Part shown: piece after piece, positions 45,708 to 53,981 of the stretch
Numbering within the stretch: position 1 is the stretch's first letter
Layout: every line of letters starts with the position of its first letter
Assembly: GCF_018613795.1 (NCBI RefSeq)
Contig: NZ_JAGGPN010000019.1
Coordinates: 94,598 to 158,597 of the forward strand
Reading direction: 5' to 3'
Length of the DNA: 64,000 bases
DNA from: Arthrobacter sp. ISL-65
GTDB taxonomy: Bacteria; Actinomycetota; Actinomycetes; Actinomycetales; Micrococcaceae
Position numbers and translations under genes: made by a program
The notes under the pieces: model-generated
The model's input: the letters and a program-made list of their open reading frames with translations, nothing else
Told to the model about the DNA's origin: nothing
Databases searched by the model: none

Positions 45708-45748
45708 CATCCGCCCGGTTGGCCGTTCACGGCCTGACCGGGCGGATG
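45708..45748. terminator. Bidirectional terminator
   Basis: CATCCGCCCGGT and ACCGGGCGGATG arms with an inner GGCCGTTCACGGCC hairpin, between the convergent permease and YnfA genes. Confidence 0.8.
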
Positions 45749-45762
45749 TCTCTGTTTGGGGG

Positions 45763-46098
45763 TCAGCCCTGCCTGGGGGCGAACATGATGACGGCAACGC
45801 CAACGAGGCAGACGGCGGCACCGATGAGGTCCCAGCGGTCGGGCCGGAAGCCGTCCAGCAGCATGCCCCATGCCAGGGAGCCGACGATGAAGACCCCGCC
45901 GTACGCTGCCAGGACCCGGCCGAAATGGGCATCGGGCTGGAAGGCGGCAACAAAGCCGTAGAGCCCCAGCGCCACGATTCCGAGTCCGGCCCACCACCAC
46001 GCCTTGTCCTCCCGCACGGCCTGCCAGATCAGCCAGGCTCCGCCGATCTCCGCAACGGCAGCCAAGGTGAAAAGGAGCACGGATTTCAGGATCGTCAT
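45763..46098 (-). CDS. UPF0060/YnfA family membrane protein
   Basis: 111-aa four-helix protein: [20 protein letters not shown] then [19 protein letters not shown], ending [11 protein letters not shown]. Length and pattern match the YnfA family, related to small multidrug-resistance proteins; function not established. ATG 46098 gives the conserved N-terminus; the frame from 46143 is an extension without support. Confidence 0.93.
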   Translation of the reverse strand: MTILKSVLLFTLAAVAEIGGAWLIWQAVREDKAWWWAGLGIVALGLYGFVAAFQPDAHFGRVLAAYGGVFIVGSLAWGMLLDGFRPDRWDLIGAAVCLVGVAVIMFAPRQG

Positions 46099-46215
46099 TG
46101 CTCCAGTATTCCGCGCCGGGAGTTGTCCACAGCGCCGAGTCATATGACTGGCGCCGCCGCCCGATTCCCCCTAGATTCACAGCATCAGTGAGAGTCCGAC
46201 AGAAATCTGGGGAAA

Positions 46216-48726
46216 ATGTCGCAACAGCCACCTGTTTCCGCGCCCGCCGTGCCCGACCTTCCGGCGCATCAACCTGGAACACCTTCCGGCCCACAACCGG
46301 GCAATTCATTCTTCGATTTCCGCCTGCTTTGGACCGGCGCTGCCGCCGCCGCTGCCTCCTACGCCACGGTGTACCTGTTCAGCCTCGCAACCGTACTGCT
46401 GTCCCTCGCAGGCATTGCCGCCAGCCAAGGCAACCCGATTCCGGCACTGGGCGGAGCAATTGCCACGGAGCAGGCACCGGACGCCTGGTCCCAGCTGGGC
46501 CAGCTAACCGCCCAGTTGGTGGCCATGGCGCATTTTGGCAGCGTGGGTATAGCCGTCGCAGGTGTGGTGCCATTTCTTGGGTCCGTCCGGGGTGAGGGCC
46601 ACCTCTATGCGGTCCCGTTGGCGGTGCTGCTGGTCAGCGCTGTGGGCATCTATCTGGCCAGCCGTTTGGCCGAGCTGCGGTTTCCATCCGCTGGCCGGCC
46701 GCAGCTCCTGCTTCAGTCCGCAGTCAGCGGCGCGGTTTTCGCACTGCTGGTCAACGGTGTGGCCGCGGCCGCTGCCGTCCGTTTCCCCGCCACGGGCGGA
46801 TTCAACGTAGACCCCATCTCAGCAGCCGGCGGATGGTCTGTTTTGGTCGCCTTCCTTCTCGGTGCCGGGCTGTCTGCGCTGTCGCGGGCTGCCATATATT
46901 CGCGGCGTACGGCATCCGCTGGTACACCACTCCTTGGCGGAGAACTGAACCTGTCGCTGGCCGTCGTCGCTGTGCACGCGGCAGTTTTTTCGGTCATCGC
47001 CATTCCCGCGGCATGGATCACTGCGGCCGTCTCCGGCGGCTGGGCCGCCCTGTTGTCCGGTCCGCTGCTGGTGGGCAACGCGGCCGGTTACGGCCTTGTA
47101 GCCGGCCACCTCGGAGGCCTCCACATGCTGTCAGAAACGACGGCGATTTTCGGAGCACAGCAGAGCCGGAACGAGGACCAGACAATTTACGGTTTCGGTG
47201 CTGACGCAGCAGGAACGGATGCCGCGGTCGCTGCGTGGGCGGCGCTGGCACTGGCATTGGTCTGCGCGGTCATTTCCGGCCTTTGCGTTCTGCTGCGCAG
47301 GGGACCGGTTTCCAACGGGGACCTCCGGTCGTGGGCGCCCGTGCCCGCCGGGTTCCTCGTATTGGGGCTGCTGCTGCTGCCTCTCCTGACGGTGCGGGCA
47401 GCCTTTGATGCACCGGGACTCGCTGCTGGTCAGTACGTCCTGGCGCCTGCGTGGTGGTCGCCGGCCGTCTTCCTCGGCTGGGGGCTGCTGGTTGAGATTT
47501 CGGCACGCTTTCTGGCGCCCTACCTGGTGGCTGTCGTGCCGGCCAGGCTGCAGCGCCTGCTCCGTGTCCTGCCCGCCAGGCCCCAGGGCTATGCGGGAGC
47601 CGCCTACCCAGGCCCGGCAGCAGGCGGCGCGGCTGGGGAGATGCAGCCGACTACGGAAAGCCGGCCGGGTGTAGCCGGTCCTGCGGCACCCGCTCCTGCT
47701 GAACGGCAGCTTACGGCCAAGGGCAGGAAGCGCCTGCTGGTGTCAGCCGCCGTCGTTGGTGCGGTCATGGTGCTCGCAGTGGGTTCGGTGGTGACAATCA
47801 ATGCGGTCAAGCCCGGCCCGGACCAGCCGGTGAAGGACTACGCCCAGGCACTCGTGGACGGCGATGCGCGGAAAGCCTTGGAAATTCTGGATCCCGACGT
47901 GCCCAATGAGGAGCGGACCCTCCTGACCAATGAGGTTCTCGGCGCCGCGGCGAACCGCATTGAGGGCTTCTCGATAATTTCCACCAGGATTTCCGGTGAG
48001 TCGGCGCAGGTTCGTGCCGAACTGAGGCAGGGAGGGCGCAAGTACGAGCAGACGTTCGCCCTCGTCAAGAACCAGCCCGAGCTTCTGGACGACCACTGGA
48101 AACTTGAGGCGTTCCCTCTGCAGCAGGTCACTGTTTCCGCCGATGTTCCCCTGGCGGCCGTCTCGGTCAACGGAGTACCTGTCGCCGCGGGCCAGAATGA
48201 GGCCACTGCTTTCGGCACAAACATCAGTCTCCCGGCGTTTCCCGGGTCCTATTCGGTAGGTCTTCCCGACAGCGAGAAGTACCTCTCAGCCGAGGACCAG
48301 CAGGTGGTGGTCTCGGGCGGGTCGCTGCCGCAGGCGCCCGGGACTGCCAGGCTCACGGTGAAGGCCTCGGATGCGCTTGTGGCGGAAACGTCCCGCCAGG
48401 TGGCCACTGCCCTTGCCGCGTGCGAGAAATCCACGGACATTGAACCGGAGGGATGCCCGTTCTCACGGTTTGCCTTCGGCGATGTCCGGAACGTTAAGTG
48501 GTCGATCACCGCGGATCCCGACTACGGGCTTAGCCGGTCGTTTGACGGCACTTGGCGCCTCAGCGGGGGTAAGGCCGGCGAGGCCACGGTGAGCTATGAG
48601 AGGAATGCCTCCTTCAGCAAGACGAACCCCGAGTGGGAGAAGGAGACCGACCAGGTGCAGTTCTATGTCAGAGGCAACGTCTCGGTCGAGTCGGACAAGG
48701 TGCTGGTGAGTCTTTCGCGCTTCTGA
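46216..48726 (+). CDS. Large conserved-type membrane protein, function unknown
   Basis: 836-aa protein. It has a short Pro-rich cytosolic start, about ten helices up to residue 440, and a Gly/Ala/Pro linker. One further helix (about 510-530, KRLLVSAAVVGAVMVLAVGS) is followed by a 300-residue extracytoplasmic region. That region begins PVKDYAQALVDGDARKALEI, like small DUF4878/NTF2-type modules, and contains two cysteines (CEKSTDIEPEGC). It sits between ynfA (divergent) and rpsF. I do not recognise a function. Confidence 0.75.
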   Translation: MSQQPPVSAPAVPDLPAHQPGTPSGPQPGNSFFDFRLLWTGAAAAAASYATVYLFSLATVLLSLAGIAASQGNPIPALGGAIATEQAPDAWSQLGQLTAQLVAMAHFGSVGIAVAGVVPFLGSVRGEGHLYAVPLAVLLVSAVGIYLASRLAELRFPSAGRPQLLLQSAVSGAVFALLVNGVAAAAAVRFPATGGFNVDPISAAGGWSVLVAFLLGAGLSALSRAAIYSRRTASAGTPLLGGELNLSLAVVAVHAAVFSVIAIPAAWITAAVSGGWAALLSGPLLVGNAAGYGLVAGHLGGLHMLSETTAIFGAQQSRNEDQTIYGFGADAAGTDAAVAAWAALALALVCAVISGLCVLLRRGPVSNGDLRSWAPVPAGFLVLGLLLLPLLTVRAAFDAPGLAAGQYVLAPAWWSPAVFLGWGLLVEISARFLAPYLVAVVPARLQRLLRVLPARPQGYAGAAYPGPAAGGAAGEMQPTTESRPGVAGPAAPAPAERQLTAKGRKRLLVSAAVVGAVMVLAVGSVVTINAVKPGPDQPVKDYAQALVDGDARKALEILDPDVPNEERTLLTNEVLGAAANRIEGFSIISTRISGESAQVRAELRQGGRKYEQTFALVKNQPELLDDHWKLEAFPLQQVTVSADVPLAAVSVNGVPVAAGQNEATAFGTNISLPAFPGSYSVGLPDSEKYLSAEDQQVVVSGGSLPQAPGTARLTVKASDALVAETSRQVATALAACEKSTDIEPEGCPFSRFAFGDVRNVKWSITADPDYGLSRSFDGTWRLSGGKAGEATVSYERNASFSKTNPEWEKETDQVQFYVRGNVSVESDKVLVSLSRF

Positions 48727-48903
48727 CGCCGCGGTTTTCCACATAGCCGGGCTGCCACTTCCGGCGCGGCATTGGGGGCCAGTAGCGTTGGGGCTGTCCG
48801 AATCGCGGAACTCCTCCCCGATGCACTAAGATAGTGAAGTCTGTGCTGCGCCCTGACCCATTTTTTGGAAAAAGGCGTGCACGGCATCGCAAATGAACCT
48901 CCT

Positions 48904-48922
48904 GTTACGGAAATACCGTAAC
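48904..48922 (+). promoter_or_regulatory. rpsF leader hairpin, possible S6:S18 site
   Basis: GTTACGG, loop AAATA, CCGTAAC, directly followed by CGCTTAGCCC and the AAAGGAGGTG SD. The position just before rpsF and the adjacent CCG recall the S6:S18 autoregulatory leader found in many bacteria. The match to that motif is only suggestive. The rest of 48727-48951 has no gene. Confidence 0.4.
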
Positions 48923-48951
48923 CGCTTAGCCCAAAGGAGGTGGGTTCACAT

Positions 48952-49257
48952 ATGCGTCCTTACGAATTGATGGTAATCATCGACCCCGAGGTCGAAGAGC
49001 GTACCGTAGAGCCGTCGCTTCAGAAGTTCCTGAACGTCATCACCAACGATGGTGGAACCATCGAAAAGGTTGACATCTGGGGCCGTCGCCGTCTGGCTTA
49101 CGACATCAAGAAGAAGTCCGAGGGTATCTACGCCGTGGTGAACTTCACCGCGACGCCGGCTACCGCCAAGGAACTTGACCGCCAGCTGGGTCTCAACGAG
49201 ACCATCATGCGCACCAAGATCATCCGCCCCGAAGAGCAGAAAGTTGTTGCTGAATAA
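48952..49257 (+). CDS. rpsF: 30S ribosomal protein S6
   Basis: 101-aa S6: [20 protein letters not shown] then [20 protein letters not shown]. The ATG at 48952 lies after AAAGGAGGTG. First gene of rpsF-ssb-rpsR-rplI. Confidence 0.98.
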   Translation: MRPYELMVIIDPEVEERTVEPSLQKFLNVITNDGGTIEKVDIWGRRRLAYDIKKKSEGIYAVVNFTATPATAKELDRQLGLNETIMRTKIIRPEEQKVVAE

Positions 49258-49312
49258 TTTCAGCTCGCAACTTTCATTCTTTACACCGCAGGAACGAACA
49301 AGGAGGCAGTAG

Positions 49313-49888
49313 ATGGCAGGCGAAACCACTATTACGGTCATCGGTAATCTCACCAATGACCCCGAACTGAGGTTCACACCGTCAGGTTCGGCAGTAGCGA
49401 ACTTCACCATCGCGTCCACGCCTCGCACCTTCGACCGCCAGTCCAATGAGTGGAAGGACGGGGAAACCCTGTTCCTCCGCGCTTCGGTCTGGCGCGAGGC
49501 AGCAGAGAACGTCGCCGAGTCCCTCACCAAGGGCACCCGCGTGATTGTTTCCGGCCGCCTGAAGAGCCGTTCCTACGAAACAAAAGAGGGCGAGAAGCGC
49601 ACCGTTATCGAGCTCGAAGTCGACGAAATCGGCCCGAGCCTGCGTTACGCCAACGCCAAAGTCAACCGCACCCAACGTTCCGGCGGCCAGGGCGGTTTCG
49701 GCGGCGGCAACAGCGGCGGCAACAGCGGTGGATTCGGTGGCGGCCAGGGTGGAAACCAGGGCGGCAACACCGGAGGAAACTGGGGCGGCAACCAGCCCGC
49801 AGCGCAGGAAGACCCCTGGGCCACGCCCGGAGTCAGTAATGCGGGCGGCGGCTGGGGCAACGGCCCGGATTCCGAACCTCCCTTCTAA
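49313..49888 (+). CDS. ssb: Single-stranded DNA-binding protein
   Basis: 191-aa SSB. The OB fold (residues 1-115) contains [19 protein letters not shown] and [19 protein letters not shown] Gly/Asn-rich linker (120-165) is followed by the acidic tip DSEPPF that recruits partner proteins. AAGGAGG precedes the ATG. Acts at replication forks with DnaB. Confidence 0.97.
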   Translation: MAGETTITVIGNLTNDPELRFTPSGSAVANFTIASTPRTFDRQSNEWKDGETLFLRASVWREAAENVAESLTKGTRVIVSGRLKSRSYETKEGEKRTVIELEVDEIGPSLRYANAKVNRTQRSGGQGGFGGGNSGGNSGGFGGGQGGNQGGNTGGNWGGNQPAAQEDPWATPGVSNAGGGWGNGPDSEPPF

Positions 49889-50018
49889 ACAACAAAACAA
49901 AGGTCCGGCGCAGCATCCGCCACAGCGTTCCATATGGCACGTTAAGCGCACGCCGCGGTCGGACCACCACCATCCCGTGGATCATGATTCACGGGCTCCC
50001 TAGAATAGGAGCTCCACG

Positions 50019-50258
50019 ATGGCTAAGGCTGAACTCCGTAAGCCCAAACCAAAGTCCAACCCCTTGAAGGCCGCTGACATCACAGTCATCGACTACAAGG
50101 ACGTAGCATTGCTGCGCAAGTTCATCTCCGACCGCGGAAAGATCCGCGCCCGTCGCGTCACTGGCGTTACGGTGCAGGAGCAGCGCAAGATCGCCCAGGC
50201 AATCAAGAACGCCCGCGAAGTTGCCCTGCTGCCCTACTCCGGCGCTGGCCGGGGCTAA
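50019..50258 (+). CDS. rpsR: 30S ribosomal protein S18
   Basis: 79-aa S18: [20 protein letters not shown] then [25 protein letters not shown] upstream of ATG. It has no CXXC zinc motif, so it is the Cys-free paralogue type. It is preceded by a 130-bp spacer from ssb. Confidence 0.97.
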   Translation: MAKAELRKPKPKSNPLKAADITVIDYKDVALLRKFISDRGKIRARRVTGVTVQEQRKIAQAIKNAREVALLPYSGAGRG

Positions 50259-50276
50259 GGAAAGGGATTAACTAAC

Positions 50277-50729
50277 ATGGCAAAGCTCATTCTGACCCAC
50301 GAAGTAACCGGTCTCGGTGCTGCTGGCGACGTTGTCGAGGTCAAGGACGGTTACGCACGTAACTTCCTGCTGCCCCGCGGTTTCGCCCTGACCTGGTCGA
50401 AGGGTGGCGAGAAGCAGGTTGAGTCCATCAAGGCTGCCCGTGCCGCCCGCGCGCACGCTTCCCTGGAAGATGCTCAGAAGCAGGCCGCTGCACTCTCCGC
50501 CAAGCCGGTCAAGCTGGTCGTCAAGGCCGGCGAAAGCGGACGCCTGTTCGGCACCGTCAAGCAGGCCGACGTCGCCGATGCTGTTGAGGCCGCTGGCCTT
50601 GGCAAAATCGACAAGCGCAAGGTTGAACTGCCGGCTCACATCAAGTCGGTTGGTTCCTACCAGGCCAACGTCCGTCTGCACGACGACGTTGCCGCTGTGA
50701 TCGAACTCGACGTAGTCGCAGGCAAGTAG
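50277..50729 (+). CDS. rplI: 50S ribosomal protein L9
   Basis: 150-aa L9 with N-terminal [20 protein letters not shown] and the central helix leading to the C-terminal domain ([20 protein letters not shown]). It lies 18 bp after rpsR; a strong terminator ends the operon. Confidence 0.98.
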   Translation: MAKLILTHEVTGLGAAGDVVEVKDGYARNFLLPRGFALTWSKGGEKQVESIKAARAARAHASLEDAQKQAAALSAKPVKLVVKAGESGRLFGTVKQADVADAVEAAGLGKIDKRKVELPAHIKSVGSYQANVRLHDDVAAVIELDVVAGK

Positions 50730-50777
50730 TAGATCCCGGCGTTCGCCGGATCACTCCGCAGTCCTGAACTGCTGACG

Positions 50778-50819
50778 GCCCCCGCCGTCGGACTCCTCCG
50801 GGAAGCCGACGGCGGGGGC
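50778..50819 (+). terminator. Terminator after rplI
   Basis: GCCCCCGCCGTCGG and CCGACGGCGGGGGC arms, followed by TTCGTCGTTG. Confidence 0.9.
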
Positions 50820-50854
50820 TTCGTCGTTGTTAACGGCGGCTTGCGGCCGGCCGC

Positions 50855-51076
50855 CTACAGGCCGTGCAGGACCGTGGTGCAGTAGCGGTGGCCGGTGCCG
50901 ATCAGCTCGGCGAGCACGGCTTCCTCGACGTCGGCCAGCTTGTTGATATAGAGGCAGCCGGCGCCGGTCTTGTGCTTTCCCAGACGGTCGAGGAGCGCGG
51001 CCGACTCCGGCGCATTCGTCAGGCCGTACAGCGAGAGGCTGGCTTTGCGGGGAGAAAACCCCCTGTTTTCCGCCAT
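50855..51076 (-). pseudogene. Truncated DUF1801 protein
   Basis: 73 residues beginning MAENRGFSPRKASLSLYGLT and continuing DRLGKHKTGAGCLYINKLAD. This is the C-terminal half of DUF1801 (YdhG-like) proteins, whose full form is about 130-150 aa with an N-terminal half before the GFSPRK motif. That half is missing. The frame continues to 51169, but the added residues do not look like the family. It is either a remnant or a minimal version still translated from ATG 51076. Confidence 0.7.
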
Positions 51077-51184
51077 GGACGCAGTGTATTGGGCGGTTTG
51101 CGGGTAGGCGGAATAAAGAACGGACCTGCCCGGTTGACCGAGTAGATGCAAATGCATATACAGGGCCAATCAGAGGAGACCGTC

Positions 51185-51811
51185 ATGGAGACCCGCCGCA
51201 TTACCGTTCTGTCCGCCGGACTGGGAGTGCCGTCATCGACCCGCCTGCTGGCCGATCAGCTGGCCGCCGCCGCCACACGGGAGCTGGCTGGCGCCGGCTA
51301 CGAGGTGACCACCGACGTCGTGGAGCTCCGCGATCTGGCCGTGGACATCGCCAACAACTTCGTCACGGGTTTTGCCCCGCCCCGGCTGGCAGAGGTGATC
51401 GCCGGCGTCGAGGCCTCTGACGGCATCATTGCGGTTTCACCGGTGTTCAGCGCGTCCTACAGCGGGCTGTTCAAGTCCTTCATTGACGTCCTCGACCCCA
51501 AGTCCCTGGACGGCAAAGCGGCCCTCCTGGGGGCCACCGGCGGCACGGACCGCCACCAGATGGTGCTCGACCACGCCATGCGCCCGCTCTTCAGCTACCT
51601 CCGCACGCGGACCGCCGCCACGGCCGTCTTCGCCGGCCCCCAGGACTGGGGAAACACGGACGACGGCGGAACCCCCCTTTCGGTGCGGATCGAACGGGCG
51701 GCGGCCGAGTTCAGCCAGCTTTTGGAAGGGGGCCAGCCGGGCCGCAAACCGGCCCTGCTGGAGTCACTGCCCTTTGAACAGCTGCTGGCCGGGATCTCAG
51801 GCGGGCGGTAA
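51185..51811 (+). CDS. NAD(P)H-dependent FMN reductase
   Basis: 208-aa flavodoxin-like reductase. ITVLSAGLGVPSSTRLLADQ is the phosphate loop and AVSPVFSASYSGLFKSFIDV the flavin contact region. It resembles the CE1759-type FMN reductases of actinobacteria, which supply reduced flavin to partner enzymes; no partner is adjacent. ATG 51185 has AGAGGAGA upstream. Confidence 0.87.
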   Translation: METRRITVLSAGLGVPSSTRLLADQLAAAATRELAGAGYEVTTDVVELRDLAVDIANNFVTGFAPPRLAEVIAGVEASDGIIAVSPVFSASYSGLFKSFIDVLDPKSLDGKAALLGATGGTDRHQMVLDHAMRPLFSYLRTRTAATAVFAGPQDWGNTDDGGTPLSVRIERAAAEFSQLLEGGQPGRKPALLESLPFEQLLAGISGGR

Positions 51812-51848
51812 CGCGAACTAATCGCAGCACCCGCTCGTTGTGCCGGAC

Positions 51849-52211
51849 ATGAAATGTCCCATTGATTCTTCAGACCTGGTCATGAGCGAACGCAGCGGCG
51901 TGGAAATTGACTACTGCCCGCAATGCCGGGGTGTGTGGCTGGACCGCGGCGAACTGGACAAAATCATCGACCGCATCAACGCCGGGGCGCCTGCGGCACC
52001 CGTTCCCCCTGCTCCGGCGTCGCCCGGCACGGCACCTCCGCCGCTGTACCGCAACTTCGAGCCGCGGCGTGACGAGCCGCGGCGTGACGAAGCGCGGCGT
52101 GACCAGCCGCGCTACGACGACCGGAACTACGGCAAGGGATACGACCGCGACCATGACCGCCGCCACCACAAGAAGGAGGAAGGCTGGCTGGGGGATCTGT
52201 TCGACTTCTGA
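51849..52211 (+). CDS. TFIIB-type zinc-ribbon protein
   Basis: 120-aa protein with the zf-TFIIB module MKCPIDSSDLVMSERSGVEI followed by DYCPQCRGVWLDRGELDKI. Visible Cys are C3 and the CPQC pair, so the first knuckle has one Cys rather than CxxC. The C-terminal half is a Pro linker and a charged tail with tandem RRDEP-type repeats, then KKEEGWLGDLFDF. GTG 51840 is an alternative start. Function unknown. Confidence 0.8.
   Translation: MKCPIDSSDLVMSERSGVEIDYCPQCRGVWLDRGELDKIIDRINAGAPAAPVPPAPASPGTAPPPLYRNFEPRRDEPRRDEARRDQPRYDDRNYGKGYDRDHDRRHHKKEEGWLGDLFDF
52064..52110 (+). repeat. 15-bp tandem repeat in the zinc-ribbon gene
   Basis: Three near-identical 15-bp units of GCCGCGGCGTGACGA, encoding repeated (E)PRRDE/ARRDQ. 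Confidence 0.7.
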
Positions 52212-52235
52212 ATGGCTCCGGGCAGCCAGCGGTAA

Positions 52236-52805
52236 TTAGTCGTCCAGCAGAGCGATGAATTCGCGGGCCTGCTTCATGGTGATGTCCGAGTGCCGGGTCA
52301 GCGCGGTGGCTGCGGCTTCGATGTTGCCGCTCTTAGCGAGCGTGCGGATGCGGCCGTAGATCTCGTCATTGAGCATGTTGCTGCTGACCTCCCGGGTGAC
52401 ATCGCCTTTGCTGGCAATGGCCCGGTACCGGTACGGGAACCGCTGCGGGGGCTCGTCGTCGTCCTCGGGTTCGCTCGATTCCTGGGCCGGTGAGGAGCGG
52501 AAAGGCTGCGGGTGGGCTGCCAGAGCGGCCACCGCGTCCCGCGATGCGCGCAAACCCTGCCCTGACGCCTCGTAGTACAGCTTGATCGCTGCCATGGCCT
52601 GGCCCTGGGCGATGAGCGCGTACAGCCGCCGGTGTTCATCCTCGGACAGCTTGGCTGCGGCTTCCCTTGCCAGCTCTGCGGACTCCGTCGGCGGTTTGGC
52701 CGGCTCCCTGACCGTCCGCCGGCGGCGGCCCAACGCGCGTGCTGTGAGGGCCACAGCCACAGCCACAGCCACGAGGATCAGGAAGGGGATCAGGAGCGAT
52801 TCCAT
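52236..52805 (-). CDS. Membrane-anchored protein with L7/L12-like segments (A)
   Basis: 189-aa protein. One N-terminal helix (about 4-22) is followed by RRRR and a charged region. The segment around 62-96 (LIAQGQAMAAIKLYYEASGQ then GLRASRDAVAAL) resembles the ribosomal L7/L12 C-terminal motif that binds translation factors. A second related segment is at the C-terminus (GRIRTLAKSGNIEAAATALT). It starts 2 bp after the stop of protein B, so the two are coupled. Function unknown. Confidence 0.72.
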   Translation of the reverse strand: MESLLIPFLILVAVAVAVALTARALGRRRRTVREPAKPPTESAELAREAAAKLSEDEHRRLYALIAQGQAMAAIKLYYEASGQGLRASRDAVAALAAHPQPFRSSPAQESSEPEDDDEPPQRFPYRYRAIASKGDVTREVSSNMLNDEIYGRIRTLAKSGNIEAAATALTRHSDITMKQAREFIALLDD

Positions 52806-52807
52806 GG

Positions 52808-53263
52808 TTACAGCCGATCTACATATCGCTTGGCGGTCAAAAGGTTGGAATGGGTGGCCTGGCGCAAAAGCCTTATGGCCTGGAGCTTCTGACCGTTGCG
52901 CACCAATGTCTGCAGCTCCAGCGCCAGCTGCGGGTTCAGTGTGGTCCCGGTCGCAAGTGCCGCAGGGTACGAGCCGTGCGGGTAGTCGGCGTGGCCAGGC
53001 GGAAGTGCCTGTCGATGGTCATGCTGCTGGATCTGCTGTTGCCGGTTCTGGCTTGGCAGGGCCGCAGCCTCCAGGCGTGCCCGGGCCGCCATCGCTGCCT
53101 GAACCTGGGCAGCGTAGTGGGCTTGGGAACGCCTTGCCAGATCCAGCTGGTAGCGGTCCGCGTCGGACATGCCCCCGTCACGCGGCTTCAGTGCCGTAGC
53201 GAGAGCCCAGAGGGCTGCGGCGAGGATAAGGGCAGGAATCAAGACTGTCAGAACGTCGCCCAT
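52808..53263 (-). CDS. Membrane-anchored protein with L7/L12-like segment (B)
   Basis: 151-aa relative of the downstream protein. It has an N-terminal helix (VLTVLIPALILAAALWALAT), a Gln/Ala/His-rich middle, and the C-terminal segment LQTLVRNGQKLQAIRLLRQA then THSNLLTAKRYVDRL, again like the L7/L12 C-domain helix. It heads the two-gene unit and reads away from the dnaB promoter region. Confidence 0.7.
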   Translation of the reverse strand: MGDVLTVLIPALILAAALWALATALKPRDGGMSDADRYQLDLARRSQAHYAAQVQAAMAARARLEAAALPSQNRQQQIQQHDHRQALPPGHADYPHGSYPAALATGTTLNPQLALELQTLVRNGQKLQAIRLLRQATHSNLLTAKRYVDRL

Positions 53264-53981
53264 ACCTAGAGCTTAACGCCAGATCCGCGTTATCCACAGC
53301 ATATGCCCGGCTGCGCATGGTGCGGGCCGGCCCGTGATGCCGATCATGACCCTGAGCGAGATGATTCGTCAGCGCGGCATGCATACGGGGACGGTCCCGG
53401 ACATATGCCGGTGATCAGAATCACAAGGTGGGAATGTAGGGAGCCAAAACGCCCCCCGCCGCTGTAGTTACCGGCCGGTATCCCCAGCGGACGGTTAAGG
53501 CTGTGGATGAAGGTTGGTACAAGAATTAATTTCATCCACAGGAAAATTCTGACGTTTTCGCAGGTCAGGCCGCATATATGCGCAAAAGAAAATTTCTATC
53601 CACAGCTTCCCCCACAGGCTGTGCACAAGCAGCCGTATCTTGTGCACACGTTATCCACAGAGGTGCGAAACCGCGGGCTTTGTGAGTGGGCAGCCGGGGG
53701 CTAACGTAGCGGAGACACCCCATTCGGGTGAGTTTTCCCTTCCGGCCTGAACACCGGAGCCCGCGGACAGCTGGACTCCGGAAGATTCGTGCTGCCCTGT
53801 GGAAAACCTGTGGATGAGGCGTCGCCGGGGTTCAATGGCCCGGACCAAAAAATGTCAGGGCCTGCTGGTGTAGTTGCATTAGCCCGGGCAGCAGACTTTG
53901 CTGTGCGGCCCACACACGGCACACGGCACATGCGCCGCAGTCCTCTTGCACGGACCGCGGACACAATGGAGGACGGCAGCT
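53264..53981. other. DnaA-box-rich spacer upstream of dnaB
   Basis: 718 bp with no credible gene. DnaA-box-like 9-mers: TTATCCACA 53290 and 53651 (perfect), TGTGGATGA 53502 and 53809, TCATCCACA 53532, CTATCCACA 53596, TGTGCACAA 53620, TTGTGCACA 53640, TGTGGAAAA 53798. The 53500-53660 part is also the most AT-rich. It suggests DnaA control of dnaB or a DnaA-titration site. Confidence 0.72.
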
